The notes: generated by a model not told the origin, from the sequence alone. DNA of 64,000 nt from Roseihalotalea indica (GCF_022458895.1 NZ_JAINFL010000002.1:1054001-1118000), one strand, 5' to 3'; shown: positions 23,213 to 32,331, counted from the stretch's first letter. A program made the numbers and translations.

Positions 23213-23463
23213 TCGCAAGGGTACAACCGTTGCGCTTACCCTTACATCCGGTGAGAAATGGATAGACTGCTGTTGCGAGCGTATTTTCACCTAATTTTTT
23301 ATAGCTCGCATGGAAGCAGGGGAAGAGTTTTTTCTACTGTATAGCGAAAAGTACATATGCTATTCAAGATTTTATTCGAAGAGGTGTTTTGCCACCCGCC
23401 ACCCAAATTTTCCTGCCCTTCTCTATAGCTACTCCCCGGTTTTTCCGTTACTTTTCCAGCACT

Positions 23464-24261
23464 ATGCTAGCGCTTCCCGATCAACCTTTTTCCTTGCTGC
23501 TTCAGGCACCTGCCCCTAACATTCAGCCCTTTGACTGGCAGCGCATCTTCTTAGGAGACTTGCCGTGGTGGTTTGTAGCCGAGGTGGTAATTCGCACGGT
23601 TATTATGTATTTGTATGCGTTATTTCTGGTGCGGGTAGTCAGCCGTCGGGCCATCAGTCAGCTGTCGATGATTGAGTTTTTGCTGGTCATCGCCCTGGGT
23701 TCAGCAGTGGGTGATCCTATGTTTTATGCGGATGTACCGCTGATACATGGTATGGTGGTAATCACGGTAGTTATTTTACTAAACCAAGGCATTATCCGGC
23801 TGATCAATACGCAGGAATCAATAGAGTTAGCCGTAGAAGGGGAGCCTTTCCTGTTAGTGCATGAGGGCCTTATGCAACCGGAGCATATGGAGCGCGCTCA
23901 CCTCAACCGCGAGAAACTGTTCGAGCAATTAAGGATAAAAGGAGTGCGTCATTTAGGACAGGTAGAGTACGTTTTTCAGGAACAGAGCGGGTACATCACC
24001 GTTTTCCTCTATCCGGCAGACGAACAGAAAAGCGGACTGCGTGTAATACCTCCCTGGGATATTCTAAAAGCCAAAGAATGGATGGAGGGAGAGTCGCTAC
24101 CCGAAGCCAAAACACTAGGCTGCGCAGCTTGCGGCTATCTCCAGGCTTTCCCAGCTCAGCAGCCCATACCCGCCTGCCCCAATTGCCACCATACCATCTG
24201 GAGCGAAGCTGTACTACTACACCCACCTAAAAAAGCCACCAGTCCCGATCAACCCGAATAG
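23464..24261 (+). CDS. DUF421 (YetF-like) membrane protein with zinc ribbon
   Basis: Start chosen at ATG 23464 (MLALPDQPFSLLLQAPAPNI); the longer frame to 23389 is unlikely. 265 residues: three N-terminal membrane helices (VVIRTVIMYLYALFLVRVVS; SMIEFLLVIALGSAVGDPMF; GMVVITVVILLNQGIIRLI), then the cytosolic DUF421 domain with the pattern EGEPFLLVHEGLM ... LFEQLRIKGVRHLGQVEYV. The C-terminus adds a rubredoxin-like zinc ribbon CAACGYL ... CPNCHH. The family is linked to spore and envelope functions in Bacillus but biochemically uncharacterised. It marks the end of the cassette island. Confidence 0.85.
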   Translation: MLALPDQPFSLLLQAPAPNIQPFDWQRIFLGDLPWWFVAEVVIRTVIMYLYALFLVRVVSRRAISQLSMIEFLLVIALGSAVGDPMFYADVPLIHGMVVITVVILLNQGIIRLINTQESIELAVEGEPFLLVHEGLMQPEHMERAHLNREKLFEQLRIKGVRHLGQVEYVFQEQSGYITVFLYPADEQKSGLRVIPPWDILKAKEWMEGESLPEAKTLGCAACGYLQAFPAQQPIPACPNCHHTIWSEAVLLHPPKKATSPDQPE

Positions 24262-24629
24262 GCACCTACACCAAGTACGATCAAGAAAGAATTGACGAAT
24301 AGACTTGTAAGCGGTAGGCCGTAGGTCGTTTGTTAGTCAATAACTGGTCACTATCGTACAATGGTGTATTGAGCAGCTTCAGTCAGTCACTTGCCACCGA
24401 CGGTAGTATGCTGACTACCGCGGTACAGCTACCCACCAATAGCATTCGTTATTACAAAATTGAATGTACTTAGTCTCCGCTTCTCGCTTTCCACCGCCTC
24501 GCTCTCTACTTTCCCATCCTCACCTACAGTCTCCTGCCACCCGCCTTCCTTTCCCTCCCACGATAATTTCCACCCCCTCCCTACAAGCCCATCGTTATTT
24601 TTGTATCTTGGCGGTTTAATTCAAATGGA
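24262..24629. other. Intergenic region with possible dapF promoter
   Basis: 368 bp with no gene. TATTTTTG at 24596-24603 fits the Bacteroidota -7 box TAnnTTTG and lies 26 bases before the dapF start; no good -33 TTTG is seen. Nothing else recognisable. Confidence 0.35.
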
Positions 24630-25415
24630 ATGAATTCGCTGCATTTTTATAAGTATCAGGGCACCGGAAACGATTTTGTCATGTTCGACAACCGGGAATC
24701 GCAATTTCCGGCGCAAGATACCAAGCTGATCTCCCGATTATGTGATCGGAAGTTTGGCGTAGGGGCTGATGGGTTGATCTTGCTGAACCGGCACCCGGAG
24801 TACGACTTTGAGATGGTCTATTATAATGCCGATGGCTCAGTGGCCATGTGCGGTAACGGAAGCCGGTGCGCGGTACATCTGGCGCATCATCTGGGTATGA
24901 TTGGTTCGGAAACCACCTTTCGGGCGCACGACGGAGTGCACACTGCCCGCATTGAGGGTGAGCAGGTAACCGTGAACTTATCCGATGTTTCGCAGGTAGA
25001 TACTCATGAAGATGGATACTTCCTGAATACCGGAACCCGTCATTTTGTCAGAGTTTTGCCGGAAGGTCAGATGCTGTCAGACTATGATGTGGTGGGAGAA
25101 GGAAAAAAAATCCGTTACGATGATCGGTTCATGCCAGAGGGCACTAACGCCAGTTTTGTGCAAACCCTTAAAGGGCAAGCCTATATGCGCATTTATGAGC
25201 GAGGCGTAGAAAATGAGACGTTATCGTCCGGTACAGGGGTTACGGCCGTAGCGTTGGCGCTGGCTTACGCCCAGAAGCAGGATAGTCCGGTTACCATACA
25301 GACGCAGGGTGGGCAGTTGACTATTTCCTTTGAACAGACCGAGAGCGATAGATTTACCCAGGTCTTTATGAAAGGACCAGCAGTAATGGTGTTTGAGGGC
25401 ACTGTTTTTGTCTAA
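24630..25415 (+). CDS. dapF: Diaminopimelate epimerase, second catalytic Cys replaced by Ser
   Basis: 261 residues with the DapF double fold: FYKYQGTGNDFVMFDNR at the start, and the first catalytic motif VAMCGNGSRC with Cys74. The matching second motif normally contains the other catalytic cysteine (..CGTG..), but here reads ETLSSGTGVTAVAL, with Ser200 at the cysteine position. The enzyme interconverts LL- and meso-diaminopimelate for lysine and peptidoglycan. One cysteine is enough to abstract a proton from one face only, so the substitution is notable. The rest of the sequence looks intact, and there is no sign of a pseudogene. Confidence 0.9.
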   Translation: MNSLHFYKYQGTGNDFVMFDNRESQFPAQDTKLISRLCDRKFGVGADGLILLNRHPEYDFEMVYYNADGSVAMCGNGSRCAVHLAHHLGMIGSETTFRAHDGVHTARIEGEQVTVNLSDVSQVDTHEDGYFLNTGTRHFVRVLPEGQMLSDYDVVGEGKKIRYDDRFMPEGTNASFVQTLKGQAYMRIYERGVENETLSSGTGVTAVALALAYAQKQDSPVTIQTQGGQLTISFEQTESDRFTQVFMKGPAVMVFEGTVFV

Positions 25416-25451
25416 ATAAGGTTAGTAAATTGGTCAATGTAGTGACTGGTA

Positions 25452-25529
25452 ACTAATGACTAATGACTAATGATTAATAACGGGTGATTAATGAATAACG
25501 AATTCTATTATTCATCAATCATTAGTCAT
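25452..25529. repeat. Heptamer repeat and large inverted repeat between dapF and secA
   Basis: Three ACTAATG units (25452-25472) lead into an inverted repeat: ATGACTAATGATT (25463-25475) pairs perfectly with AATCATTAGTCAT (25517-25529), and inside it TGATTAATGAATAA (25485-25498) pairs with TTATTCATCAATCA (25508-25521) with one mismatch. A short T-run follows at 25536. It may act as a terminator or as an attenuator of secA. Confidence 0.75.
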
Positions 25530-25575
25530 GCTTCATTTTTAATTGATATCGAGAACCATAGAATAGACTAAGTAC

Positions 25576-28500
25576 ATGATTAATGCGCTTACTAAAGGAT
25601 TAGCTAAAATTTTTGGATCGAAGTCGGATCGTGATATTAAACTATTACTGCCGCTCATCGATCAGATTAAAGAGGAGTATGCTCAGTTGGAGTCCATTAG
25701 TGATGATGAACTGCGCGCCAAGTCGGAAGTGCTTCGGCAGCAAATCAACGAAGGGGTGGCTGATATTGACCGGCAGATTGCCGAGCTGAATCAGCAGATT
25801 AAAGACCAGCCGAAAATGGATATGCAGGAGAAAGAAGGAATCTTTGCCCGCATTGATCAGCTTGAGGAAGACCGGAACAAGCGGCTGGAAGAAGTACTGA
25901 TGGAGGTGCTGCCGCTGTCATTTGCCGTAGTGAAAGAAACGGCCCGCCGCTTTAAAGAGAATAAGAAGTTAGAAGTAACAGCCACACTTTACGATAAGCA
26001 ACTGGCTGCTAAGTACTCGAATATCACAATTGAGGGTGAGAAGGCCGTTTGGCATCATCAGTGGGATGCCGCGGGAACCCCCATCACTTGGGATATGCTG
26101 CACTACGATGTGCAGTTGATTGGTGGTATAGTTCTGCATCAGGGTAAAATTGCTGAGATGGCCACTGGGGAAGGTAAAACATTAGTGGCAACTCTCCCTG
26201 CCTTCTTAAATGCTCTGGCTAAACGGGGTGTACATATCGTTACAGTCAACGATTACCTCGCCAAGCGGGATGCTGAATGGATGGCCCCACTCTTCCGCTT
26301 TCACAACCTGTCAGTTGACTGTATTGACCGGTACCAACCCAACTCCGACGAGCGCCGGGCAGCTTACGCCTGCGATATTACCTACGGTACCAACAACGAG
26401 TTTGGCTTTGATTACCTACGCGACAACATGGCCCGTGATCCTGAGGACATGGTGCAACCTAACCACCACTTTGCTATGGTGGATGAGGTCGACTCTGTGC
26501 TGATTGACGAAGCTCGAACTCCCTTAATTATCTCTGGGCCTATTCCTAAAGGCGATGAACACGAATTCTATGAGTTTAAGCCACGGATTAATAAGCTTTA
26601 TGAGATGCAGAAAAAAGTGGTTAATGATTTTCTGCAAGATGCCAAGAAAAAAATAAAAGAAGGAAATACGAAAGAAGGTGGCCTTTCGCTCTTTAGGGCC
26701 TACCGAGGGCTACCCAAGCATAAACCGGTTATTCGCTACCTAAGTGAAACCGGCGTGCGGCAGGTGCTGCAAAAGACAGAGAACTTCTACCTGCAGGACA
26801 ATCAGAAGATGATGCCCGAGGCAGATGAGCCGTTGTTCTTCACCATTGAAGAAAAGACCAATAACATTAACCTGACCGAAAAAGGGCTGGAGCAGATTAC
26901 CAAGCAGGGAGAAGATCCTCAGTTCTTCATCATGCCCGATATCGGAACGGAGATTTCTCATCTGGAGAAAGATGATTCTATGCCGGATGAGGAGAAAGTC
27001 CAGAAGAAAGATGAACTGATTAAAGAGTACTCGGTCAAATCGCAGCGTATTCACACGGTGAACCAGCTACTGAAAGCATACGCTATGTTCGAGATTGACC
27101 AGGAATACATTATTGCTGATGGTAAGGTCAAGATTGTAGATGAGCAAACCGGCCGGGTCATGGACGGGCGCCGCTATTCTGACGGATTGCACCAAGCTAT
27201 TGAAGCTAAAGAGAACGTGAAGGTAGAGGAAGCCACGCAAACCTACGCGACCATCACCTTGCAGAACTATTTCCGCATGTACCACAAGCTGGCTGGTATG
27301 ACCGGTACTGCTGAAACCGAAGCGGGCGAGTTCTGGGACATCTACAAGCTGGATGTAGTCGTGATCCCCACCAACAAACCCATTGTCCGCGACGACCGAC
27401 AGGACAAGGTCTTTAAGACTGTCCGGGAGAAATTCAATGCCGTAGTGCAGGAGATCAATGAAATGACCGAACAGGGGCGCCCCGTACTGGTAGGTACTAC
27501 CTCGGTAGAGATTTCGGAGATTCTGAGCCGGATGTTGAAGATGAAGGGCATTGAGCACCAGGTGTTGAACGCCAAGCAGCACCAGCGTGAGGCCGAGGTT
27601 GTTGCCAACGCGGGTAAACCCGGCACCGTAACCATTGCCACCAACATGGCTGGGCGGGGTACGGATATTAAATTAACTCCGGAATCTAAAGCAGCGGGCG
27701 GTCTGGCCATTGTCGGTACCGAGCGGCATGAGTCGCGGCGGGTAGACCGGCAGTTGCGTGGTCGTTCCGGCCGGCAGGGAGACCCCGGTTCCTCGCAATT
27801 CTTCGTTTCCCTGGAAGATAACCTGATGCGCCTGTTTGGCTCCGACCGTATTGCCAAGCTGATGGACCGTATGGGACTGGAAGAAGGAGAGGTTATTCAG
27901 CACTCTATGGTGACCAGCTCTATTGAGCGAGCGCAGAAGAAAGTAGAGGAAAATAACTTTGCCATCCGTAAGCGGCTGCTGGAGTACGATAACGTTATGA
28001 ACCAGCAGCGCGAAGTAATTTACAAACGTCGCCGTCATGCCCTGTTCGGAGAGCGCCTACAGCTAGACATCATGAATATGCTCTACGATACCTGCGAAGA
28101 TATTGTGATGAGCACCAAAGGTGTGGGTAATTATGAGAGCTACAAACTTACTGTTTTAGGCACCCTGGGTGTAGATCATCCGATTGATCATGATCATTTC
28201 GTTAGTGTTAGCGAAGCCAACCTGACTGAGGAACTGTACGAATATACGTATCAGCAATATCAGCGTAAGAACGATCAGTTAGCTAAGCGAGCGTTACCAG
28301 TCATCCGTAATGTGTACGAAACCAAGGGGGCTACGGTAGAAAACATTCTGGTGCCGTTCACCGATGGAAAAATGCAGCTAACGGTATCAGCCAATCTACA
28401 GCGAAGCGTAGATACCGAATGCGAAGATCTGGTGCAATCTATGGAGAAAGCTATCGTGCTAGCTCTGATTGATCAGAACTGGAAAGAGCATTTGCGGGAG

Positions 28501-28965
28501 ATGGATGATCTGAAGCAGTCAGTGCAGAATGCTGTATATGAGCAGAAAGACCCGTTGATCATTTATAAATTTGAAGGTTTTGAGCTGTTTAAGCAGTTTC
28601 TGGCTAAGGTGAACGAAGAGACCATCTCTTTCCTGACCAAAGCTAACCTACCAGTACAACAGCCCGATGAAGTTCGGGAAGCCCGACGTCCGGCACGACG
28701 CCCTCAGGAAAAAGGAGTTACTGCTTCTAAAGAAGAGTCCGGCTCGTCGTTGAACCGGGGTGGTGGGGTCGCGCAGGCCAGACAACCTTCGGCTAATCGC
28801 CCTCCAGCAGAACCTGTACAACCTGCTAAGTCAGAGAAAATTGTTGGCCGTAATGAGCGCGTTAGTGTACAATATAATGATGGTCGTGTCGTAAAAGATG
28901 TAAAATTTAAAACCGTAGAAGACGATATTCGCAACAATCGTTGTGTGATCGTAGAAAATGAATAG
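25576..28965 (+). CDS. secA: Preprotein translocase ATPase SecA
   Basis: 1,129 residues, the long Bacteroidota form. Walker A is MATGEGKTLVATLP (residues ~195-208) with QLIGGIVLHQGKIAEMATGE before it; the DEAD-like box is HFAMVDEVDSVLIDEARTPL; motif VI region is ERHESRRVDRQLRGRSGRQG. A long insertion lies between the two nucleotide-binding domains (~residues 320-500). The C-terminus is VGRNERVSVQYNDG...NNRCVIVENE, replacing the usual SecB-binding zinc motif; this ending is common in Cytophagales. It drives protein export through SecYEG. Its stop overlaps the start of the next gene by eight bases. Confidence 0.98.
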   Translation: MINALTKGLAKIFGSKSDRDIKLLLPLIDQIKEEYAQLESISDDELRAKSEVLRQQINEGVADIDRQIAELNQQIKDQPKMDMQEKEGIFARIDQLEEDRNKRLEEVLMEVLPLSFAVVKETARRFKENKKLEVTATLYDKQLAAKYSNITIEGEKAVWHHQWDAAGTPITWDMLHYDVQLIGGIVLHQGKIAEMATGEGKTLVATLPAFLNALAKRGVHIVTVNDYLAKRDAEWMAPLFRFHNLSVDCIDRYQPNSDERRAAYACDITYGTNNEFGFDYLRDNMARDPEDMVQPNHHFAMVDEVDSVLIDEARTPLIISGPIPKGDEHEFYEFKPRINKLYEMQKKVVNDFLQDAKKKIKEGNTKEGGLSLFRAYRGLPKHKPVIRYLSETGVRQVLQKTENFYLQDNQKMMPEADEPLFFTIEEKTNNINLTEKGLEQITKQGEDPQFFIMPDIGTEISHLEKDDSMPDEEKVQKKDELIKEYSVKSQRIHTVNQLLKAYAMFEIDQEYIIADGKVKIVDEQTGRVMDGRRYSDGLHQAIEAKENVKVEEATQTYATITLQNYFRMYHKLAGMTGTAETEAGEFWDIYKLDVVVIPTNKPIVRDDRQDKVFKTVREKFNAVVQEINEMTEQGRPVLVGTTSVEISEILSRMLKMKGIEHQVLNAKQHQREAEVVANAGKPGTVTIATNMAGRGTDIKLTPESKAAGGLAIVGTERHESRRVDRQLRGRSGRQGDPGSSQFFVSLEDNLMRLFGSDRIAKLMDRMGLEEGEVIQHSMVTSSIERAQKKVEENNFAIRKRLLEYDNVMNQQREVIYKRRRHALFGERLQLDIMNMLYDTCEDIVMSTKGVGNYESYKLTVLGTLGVDHPIDHDHFVSVSEANLTEELYEYTYQQYQRKNDQLAKRALPVIRNVYETKGATVENILVPFTDGKMQLTVSANLQRSVDTECEDLVQSMEKAIVLALIDQNWKEHLREMDDLKQSVQNAVYEQKDPLIIYKFEGFELFKQFLAKVNEETISFLTKANLPVQQPDEVREARRPARRPQEKGVTASKEESGSSLNRGGGVAQARQPSANRPPAEPVQPAKSEKIVGRNERVSVQYNDGRVVKDVKFKTVEDDIRNNRCVIVENE

Positions 28966-29839
28966 TTGCCCTCTGCCTAAATTAATTTCTGTTCGCGGAG
29001 AAATTTGTCTTATGGTCATTTTATCTCTGGGTCTTTCCCTGCTGCAATGTACACCCGTGCAGCAGTCAGACCGCTTTGTGACCGATGGGCTCATTTCCGG
29101 TGAGATGGGTTCGTTTCATGGGTATACCATGTACTCATTCATGTTCGATGAACGACAATGTCGTATTGTGGTACCTAAGAAGCCGGCCAAAGGAAATCCC
29201 TGGTTATGGCGCGCGCGCTTTTTTGGGCATCGCCCCGAAGTTGACTTAGCTTTATTAGAGCGAGGTTTTTATGTTGCGTACATCGATGTAGCCGATCTGT
29301 ACGGGAGCCCACAGGCGGTAAAACTCTGGAACGATTTTTACGATTTACTTAACTCCCGGTATCTGTTTGCCGATAAAGTGGCACTGGAGGGCATGAGCCG
29401 GGGTGGATTATCCGTATTTAACTGGGCCGCTGAGAACCCGGAGAAGGTAGCCTGTATCTACGCAGATGCTCCGGTTTGCGATATTAAAAGCTGGCCGGGC
29501 GGGTTAATGGAGGGGATGGGTAGTACCGAAGATTGGCAAAAATGCTTAAATGCTTATAACTTCACCGATGAAGAAGCTCGGGAATACTCACAAAACCCTA
29601 TTAACAAAGCACAAACCCTCATTGAGCACCAGATTCCTTTACTGGTGGTATCCGGAGATCAGGATCAAATCGTTCCTTATTCGGAAAATGCCGAGTTGAT
29701 TGTAAAACAGTATGAAGAGCAGGGAGGGAAAGTGAAAGTCATCATCAAAAAGGGAGAGGGGCATGTGCATGGTCTGCCTAATCCTCGTCCTATTATTCAA
29801 TTCATTCTTAAACATACGCGAGAGCATATTCCTTCATAA
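28958..29839 (+). CDS. Lipoprotein alpha/beta hydrolase (esterase-like)
   Basis: 293 residues. The N-terminus is hydrophobic with a lipobox-like LGLSLLQC at about residue 31, so the mature protein is probably a lipoprotein. The catalytic triad of an alpha/beta hydrolase is visible: Ser in LEGMSRGGLSVFNWA, Asp in VVSGDQDQIVPY and His in GEGHVHGLPNP. PWLWRARFFGHRPEVDLALL near the front is typical of a group of glycan-active esterases and dienelactone-hydrolase-like enzymes in polysaccharide degraders. It starts within the end of secA (ATG shares eight bases), which is unusual for a secA operon. Confidence 0.8.
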   Translation: MNSCPLPKLISVRGEICLMVILSLGLSLLQCTPVQQSDRFVTDGLISGEMGSFHGYTMYSFMFDERQCRIVVPKKPAKGNPWLWRARFFGHRPEVDLALLERGFYVAYIDVADLYGSPQAVKLWNDFYDLLNSRYLFADKVALEGMSRGGLSVFNWAAENPEKVACIYADAPVCDIKSWPGGLMEGMGSTEDWQKCLNAYNFTDEEAREYSQNPINKAQTLIEHQIPLLVVSGDQDQIVPYSENAELIVKQYEEQGGKVKVIIKKGEGHVHGLPNPRPIIQFILKHTREHIPS

Positions 29840-29851
29840 TCAGCCGGGTCT

Positions 29852-30664
29852 ATGGCAAACTCAAAAAAAAGTCGCTCTAAAAGAAGTACGCTTGCTCCCC
29901 TCATTACTTTACTGATTGTAATTGGGCTCATACTGCTATTACTCTACCTCAAGCGCCAAAATGAACCCGCCCCTCAGGATCTTAGTGGGTTTAATTACCT
30001 GCCTACGATGAACGAAGGGCAACTGGTACAGCATCAATTTTATAGCTTATCGTACGTTGAAGACCACGAGCAGGCCGAGTGGGTGGCCTATGAGCTGACC
30101 AAAGCCGAAGTGCTTGCCAACACTGAACGCACCGATGACTTCCGGGAAGATCCCCTGGTTACAACCGGCTCGGCTTCGCTGGAAGATTATTATCGTTCGG
30201 GTTATGACCGAGGGCACCTGGCTCCGGCGGGTGATATGGGTTTTTCTGACGAGGCCATGAGCGAAAGTTTTTACTTATCTAACATGAGTCCCCAGGATCA
30301 GGCTTTTAACCGGGGCGTATGGCGTATATTGGAAGAGGACGTTCGCGACTGGGCCGTAGCCAATGAAAGCTTGTTTGTAGTGACCGGACCAGTTTTTGGA
30401 ACGAACCCCAAAAAGATAGGTCCTAATAAAGTGACTGTGCCCGCTTATTTCTACAAAGTGCTACTGGATTATCAAGAGCCGGATATTAAAGCCATTGCCT
30501 TTCTTATTCCCAACAAAGCTACTACCGAGCCGCCCGAAGCATTTGTAGAGTCTATTGACAATGTCGAAGCCTACACCAAGCTTGATTTCTTTTCTGAGCT
30601 ACCAGACGATATAGAAGATCGCTTGGAAAGCTCAGTACAAACCAGACGGTGGTTTAGAAATTAA
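29852..30664 (+). CDS. DNA/RNA non-specific endonuclease, membrane-anchored
   Basis: 270 residues. An N-terminal basic region and one hydrophobic helix (LAPLITLLIVIGLILLLLYL) predict export with a membrane anchor. The nuclease domain carries the signature YDRGHLAPAGDMGFS, with the catalytic His of the beta-beta-alpha-metal motif, and the metal-binding Asn in LSNMSPQDQAFNRGVW. Known members cut DNA and RNA outside the cell with Mg or Mn. Twelve bases after the hydrolase gene, so probably co-transcribed. Likely role: nucleic acid scavenging. Confidence 0.93.
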   Translation: MANSKKSRSKRSTLAPLITLLIVIGLILLLLYLKRQNEPAPQDLSGFNYLPTMNEGQLVQHQFYSLSYVEDHEQAEWVAYELTKAEVLANTERTDDFREDPLVTTGSASLEDYYRSGYDRGHLAPAGDMGFSDEAMSESFYLSNMSPQDQAFNRGVWRILEEDVRDWAVANESLFVVTGPVFGTNPKKIGPNKVTVPAYFYKVLLDYQEPDIKAIAFLIPNKATTEPPEAFVESIDNVEAYTKLDFFSELPDDIEDRLESSVQTRRWFRN

Positions 30665-30671
30665 AGCAACA

Positions 30672-31838
30672 TTAGTTAGACGCCTGCGTATCTGCCTTCT
30701 GGTTCCAATAAATCTTGAGGTTCTTGGTGGCCCGTCCGGCGGCAATAATATCCAGGTCACCATCCTGATCCAGGTCAGCTACCTTTAAATCTTCGCAGGC
30801 CATCTCGTTCTCATCAATCCAGTAGTGCATCCAGCCATCTCCGTCTGCGTCTACCGGTACGAATAGTTTAATGCCCACTTTCTTATTGCTGTTAGGCTCG
30901 CGCCAGCCCACTAAGATCTGATCCCGCCCCAAACCAAGTAAATCGGCACAAGCCAATGCATGCCCCTGGGCCAGATCATCTGATAACATGGAGCGCTCGC
31001 CGTATTCATCGCCTTGATATAGGACCAATTGGTTACCGTGCATAGGCTCAACAGTTACTAAAAACGGATCATTCTCGGCTAAATATCCCTGCCGTACCTC
31101 ACCGGCACTTTGAGTGAGTTGTGATAGTAGGTTACTTTTCCAGGAGCCATTCTGGTAGGTAAAATGCTTTACGCCTTCTTTTCCGGCCAAAAACATGTCA
31201 GACTGATCTACAATATCAAAATTATGCGTAAGGTGCATGGTTGTATCCAGGGCAGTGGTTTCCCAGGATTGGCTTAAGTCTTGTGGCGGGGTGTAGGCCA
31301 GCACCTTTACTCCCTGTCCCTGGCCGTCGCGGTTGCCCTGCCCGTGCAGTGGTAAAACTACCAGGCGGTAACCATCTTCTGTATTAACCCAGTGCATACG
31401 ATGCACAGTAGGCTCATGATGCAGTTGAATAGGCTTCCAAAGTTGGGTAGGATCTTCCGGACGTTCCAGAAAGTGAACTGACCCCGACATGGTCGGGTCC
31501 GACGTTTCACCAGGATTCCACTGAGCTCCCACCGCCAGTTCCACCTGCCCATCTTGATTAATATCGGCAGCAGCCAGGCATACATTGTCCCGGTTAGTCA
31601 GGTTTTCGGCAATTACAAACCGCTGCCAGTCACCGTTGCGGTACCAGACAAACTGTTTCTGGTCGGCTAGAATAATATCGGGGCGCTCATCGCCGTCTAC
31701 ATCGCCAATAGCCAGCCCATAACCGATATCAATGGTATCAAGCGTTTGATTTTTAAATTCAGGTTGATAGGATTGGGCAAGAACCCACTGCGGCAAAGCC
31801 AGGCAAATTATGAAAAAGTGAAGTTTACCGATGTACAT
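30672..31838 (-). CDS. Secreted FG-GAP/VCBS repeat protein
   Basis: 388 residues with signal peptide MYIGKLHFFIICLALPQWVL cleaved after AQ. Calcium-binding-type VCBS/FG-GAP motifs recur: IGDVDGDERPDIILADQKQ, AADINQDGQVELAVGAQ, CADLLGLGRDQILVGWRE and VADLDQDGDLDIIAAGR. This implies a beta-propeller. Proteins of this type in Bacteroidota are often listed next to sulfatases and other polysaccharide enzymes, but no such partner is adjacent here. No T9SS C-terminal sorting domain is visible. Function unknown. Confidence 0.85.
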   Translation of the reverse strand: MYIGKLHFFIICLALPQWVLAQSYQPEFKNQTLDTIDIGYGLAIGDVDGDERPDIILADQKQFVWYRNGDWQRFVIAENLTNRDNVCLAAADINQDGQVELAVGAQWNPGETSDPTMSGSVHFLERPEDPTQLWKPIQLHHEPTVHRMHWVNTEDGYRLVVLPLHGQGNRDGQGQGVKVLAYTPPQDLSQSWETTALDTTMHLTHNFDIVDQSDMFLAGKEGVKHFTYQNGSWKSNLLSQLTQSAGEVRQGYLAENDPFLVTVEPMHGNQLVLYQGDEYGERSMLSDDLAQGHALACADLLGLGRDQILVGWREPNSNKKVGIKLFVPVDADGDGWMHYWIDENEMACEDLKVADLDQDGDLDIIAAGRATKNLKIYWNQKADTQASN

Positions 31839-32092
31839 TGTATTAGCAAATTTTTGGGTGTGTCAAAAAATAATGTAACAAACAATTTAAAGAAAAATGT
31901 GAGATTTTACGTCAGACAGTACGCATTTCTGCCCGTTTTAACTGGATTATGCCAGGCTATGTTCACGATAATACACTAAAAACTTAACCATTAGGGATAC
32001 ATCACATGCATTGGCAAATTTCTATAAAATGGCCTGGATTTGGTAATAAACAGGGCATACTAACTAATATTTAACCACAAGACGAAAAAGCT

Positions 32093-32275
32093 ATGACACA
32101 CACAAAATGGGACTTGTACGAAGATCTGAATTACAATGACAATCATTTCGAGAGTGATGAGTACGATGAGATGGTGCAGGAGGAGTTTATGATCGAGGCC
32201 GCGGAATTAGATGCTTCTGATTTGGATCACTTCAATAGCATACACGATCTGGAGGATATGGGAAACGGTTTCTGA
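32093..32275 (+). CDS. Small acidic hypothetical protein
   Basis: 60 residues, very acidic (MTHTKWDLYEDLNYNDNHFE, then DEYDEMVQEEFMIEAAELDA). No membrane segment or cysteine. A strong hairpin terminator follows directly, and a 254-bp leader precedes it, so this looks like a real stand-alone short gene rather than a chance frame. No family recognised. Confidence 0.55.
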   Translation: MTHTKWDLYEDLNYNDNHFESDEYDEMVQEEFMIEAAELDASDLDHFNSIHDLEDMGNGF

Positions 32276-32301
32276 CTATACAACCGGACTCTCAATACTG
32301 A

Positions 32302-32331
32302 GGCTGGCAATAAACATTGCTGGCCTTTTTT
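32302..32331 (+). terminator. Rho-independent terminator
   Basis: Stem GGCTGGCAAT / ATTGCTGGCC (two mismatches near the base) with loop AAAC, followed by six T's. Confidence 0.8.

Larger units (their letters stand above)
15251..23278 (-). mobile_element. Integron-like gene-cassette array without integrase (CALIN-like)
   Basis: Ten of the eleven predicted genes here are on the minus strand, are mostly short and AT-rich, and are unrelated to one another. Between them are imperfect inverted repeats bounded by AAC/GTT core 7-mers, described individually below. Two families of site ends recur: one at 15251 and 21220 (sharing GCGAATAGCTG), another at 15934, 16501 and 22871 (sharing TATACGCCATAT). 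Contents (HigBA, AraC plus bleomycin-resistance-like protein, orphan membrane proteins) are typical cassette cargo. In a standard integron, gene 5' ends face attI, so an integrase would be expected on the high-coordinate side; the gene there is an unrelated DUF421 protein. Interpretation is inference from structure; covariance-model scoring was not possible. Confidence 0.55.

Noticed and set aside
23310..23519. 69-codon plus-strand frame before the DUF421 gene
   Set aside because: Overlaps the true gene start in another frame; composition is that of a chance frame.
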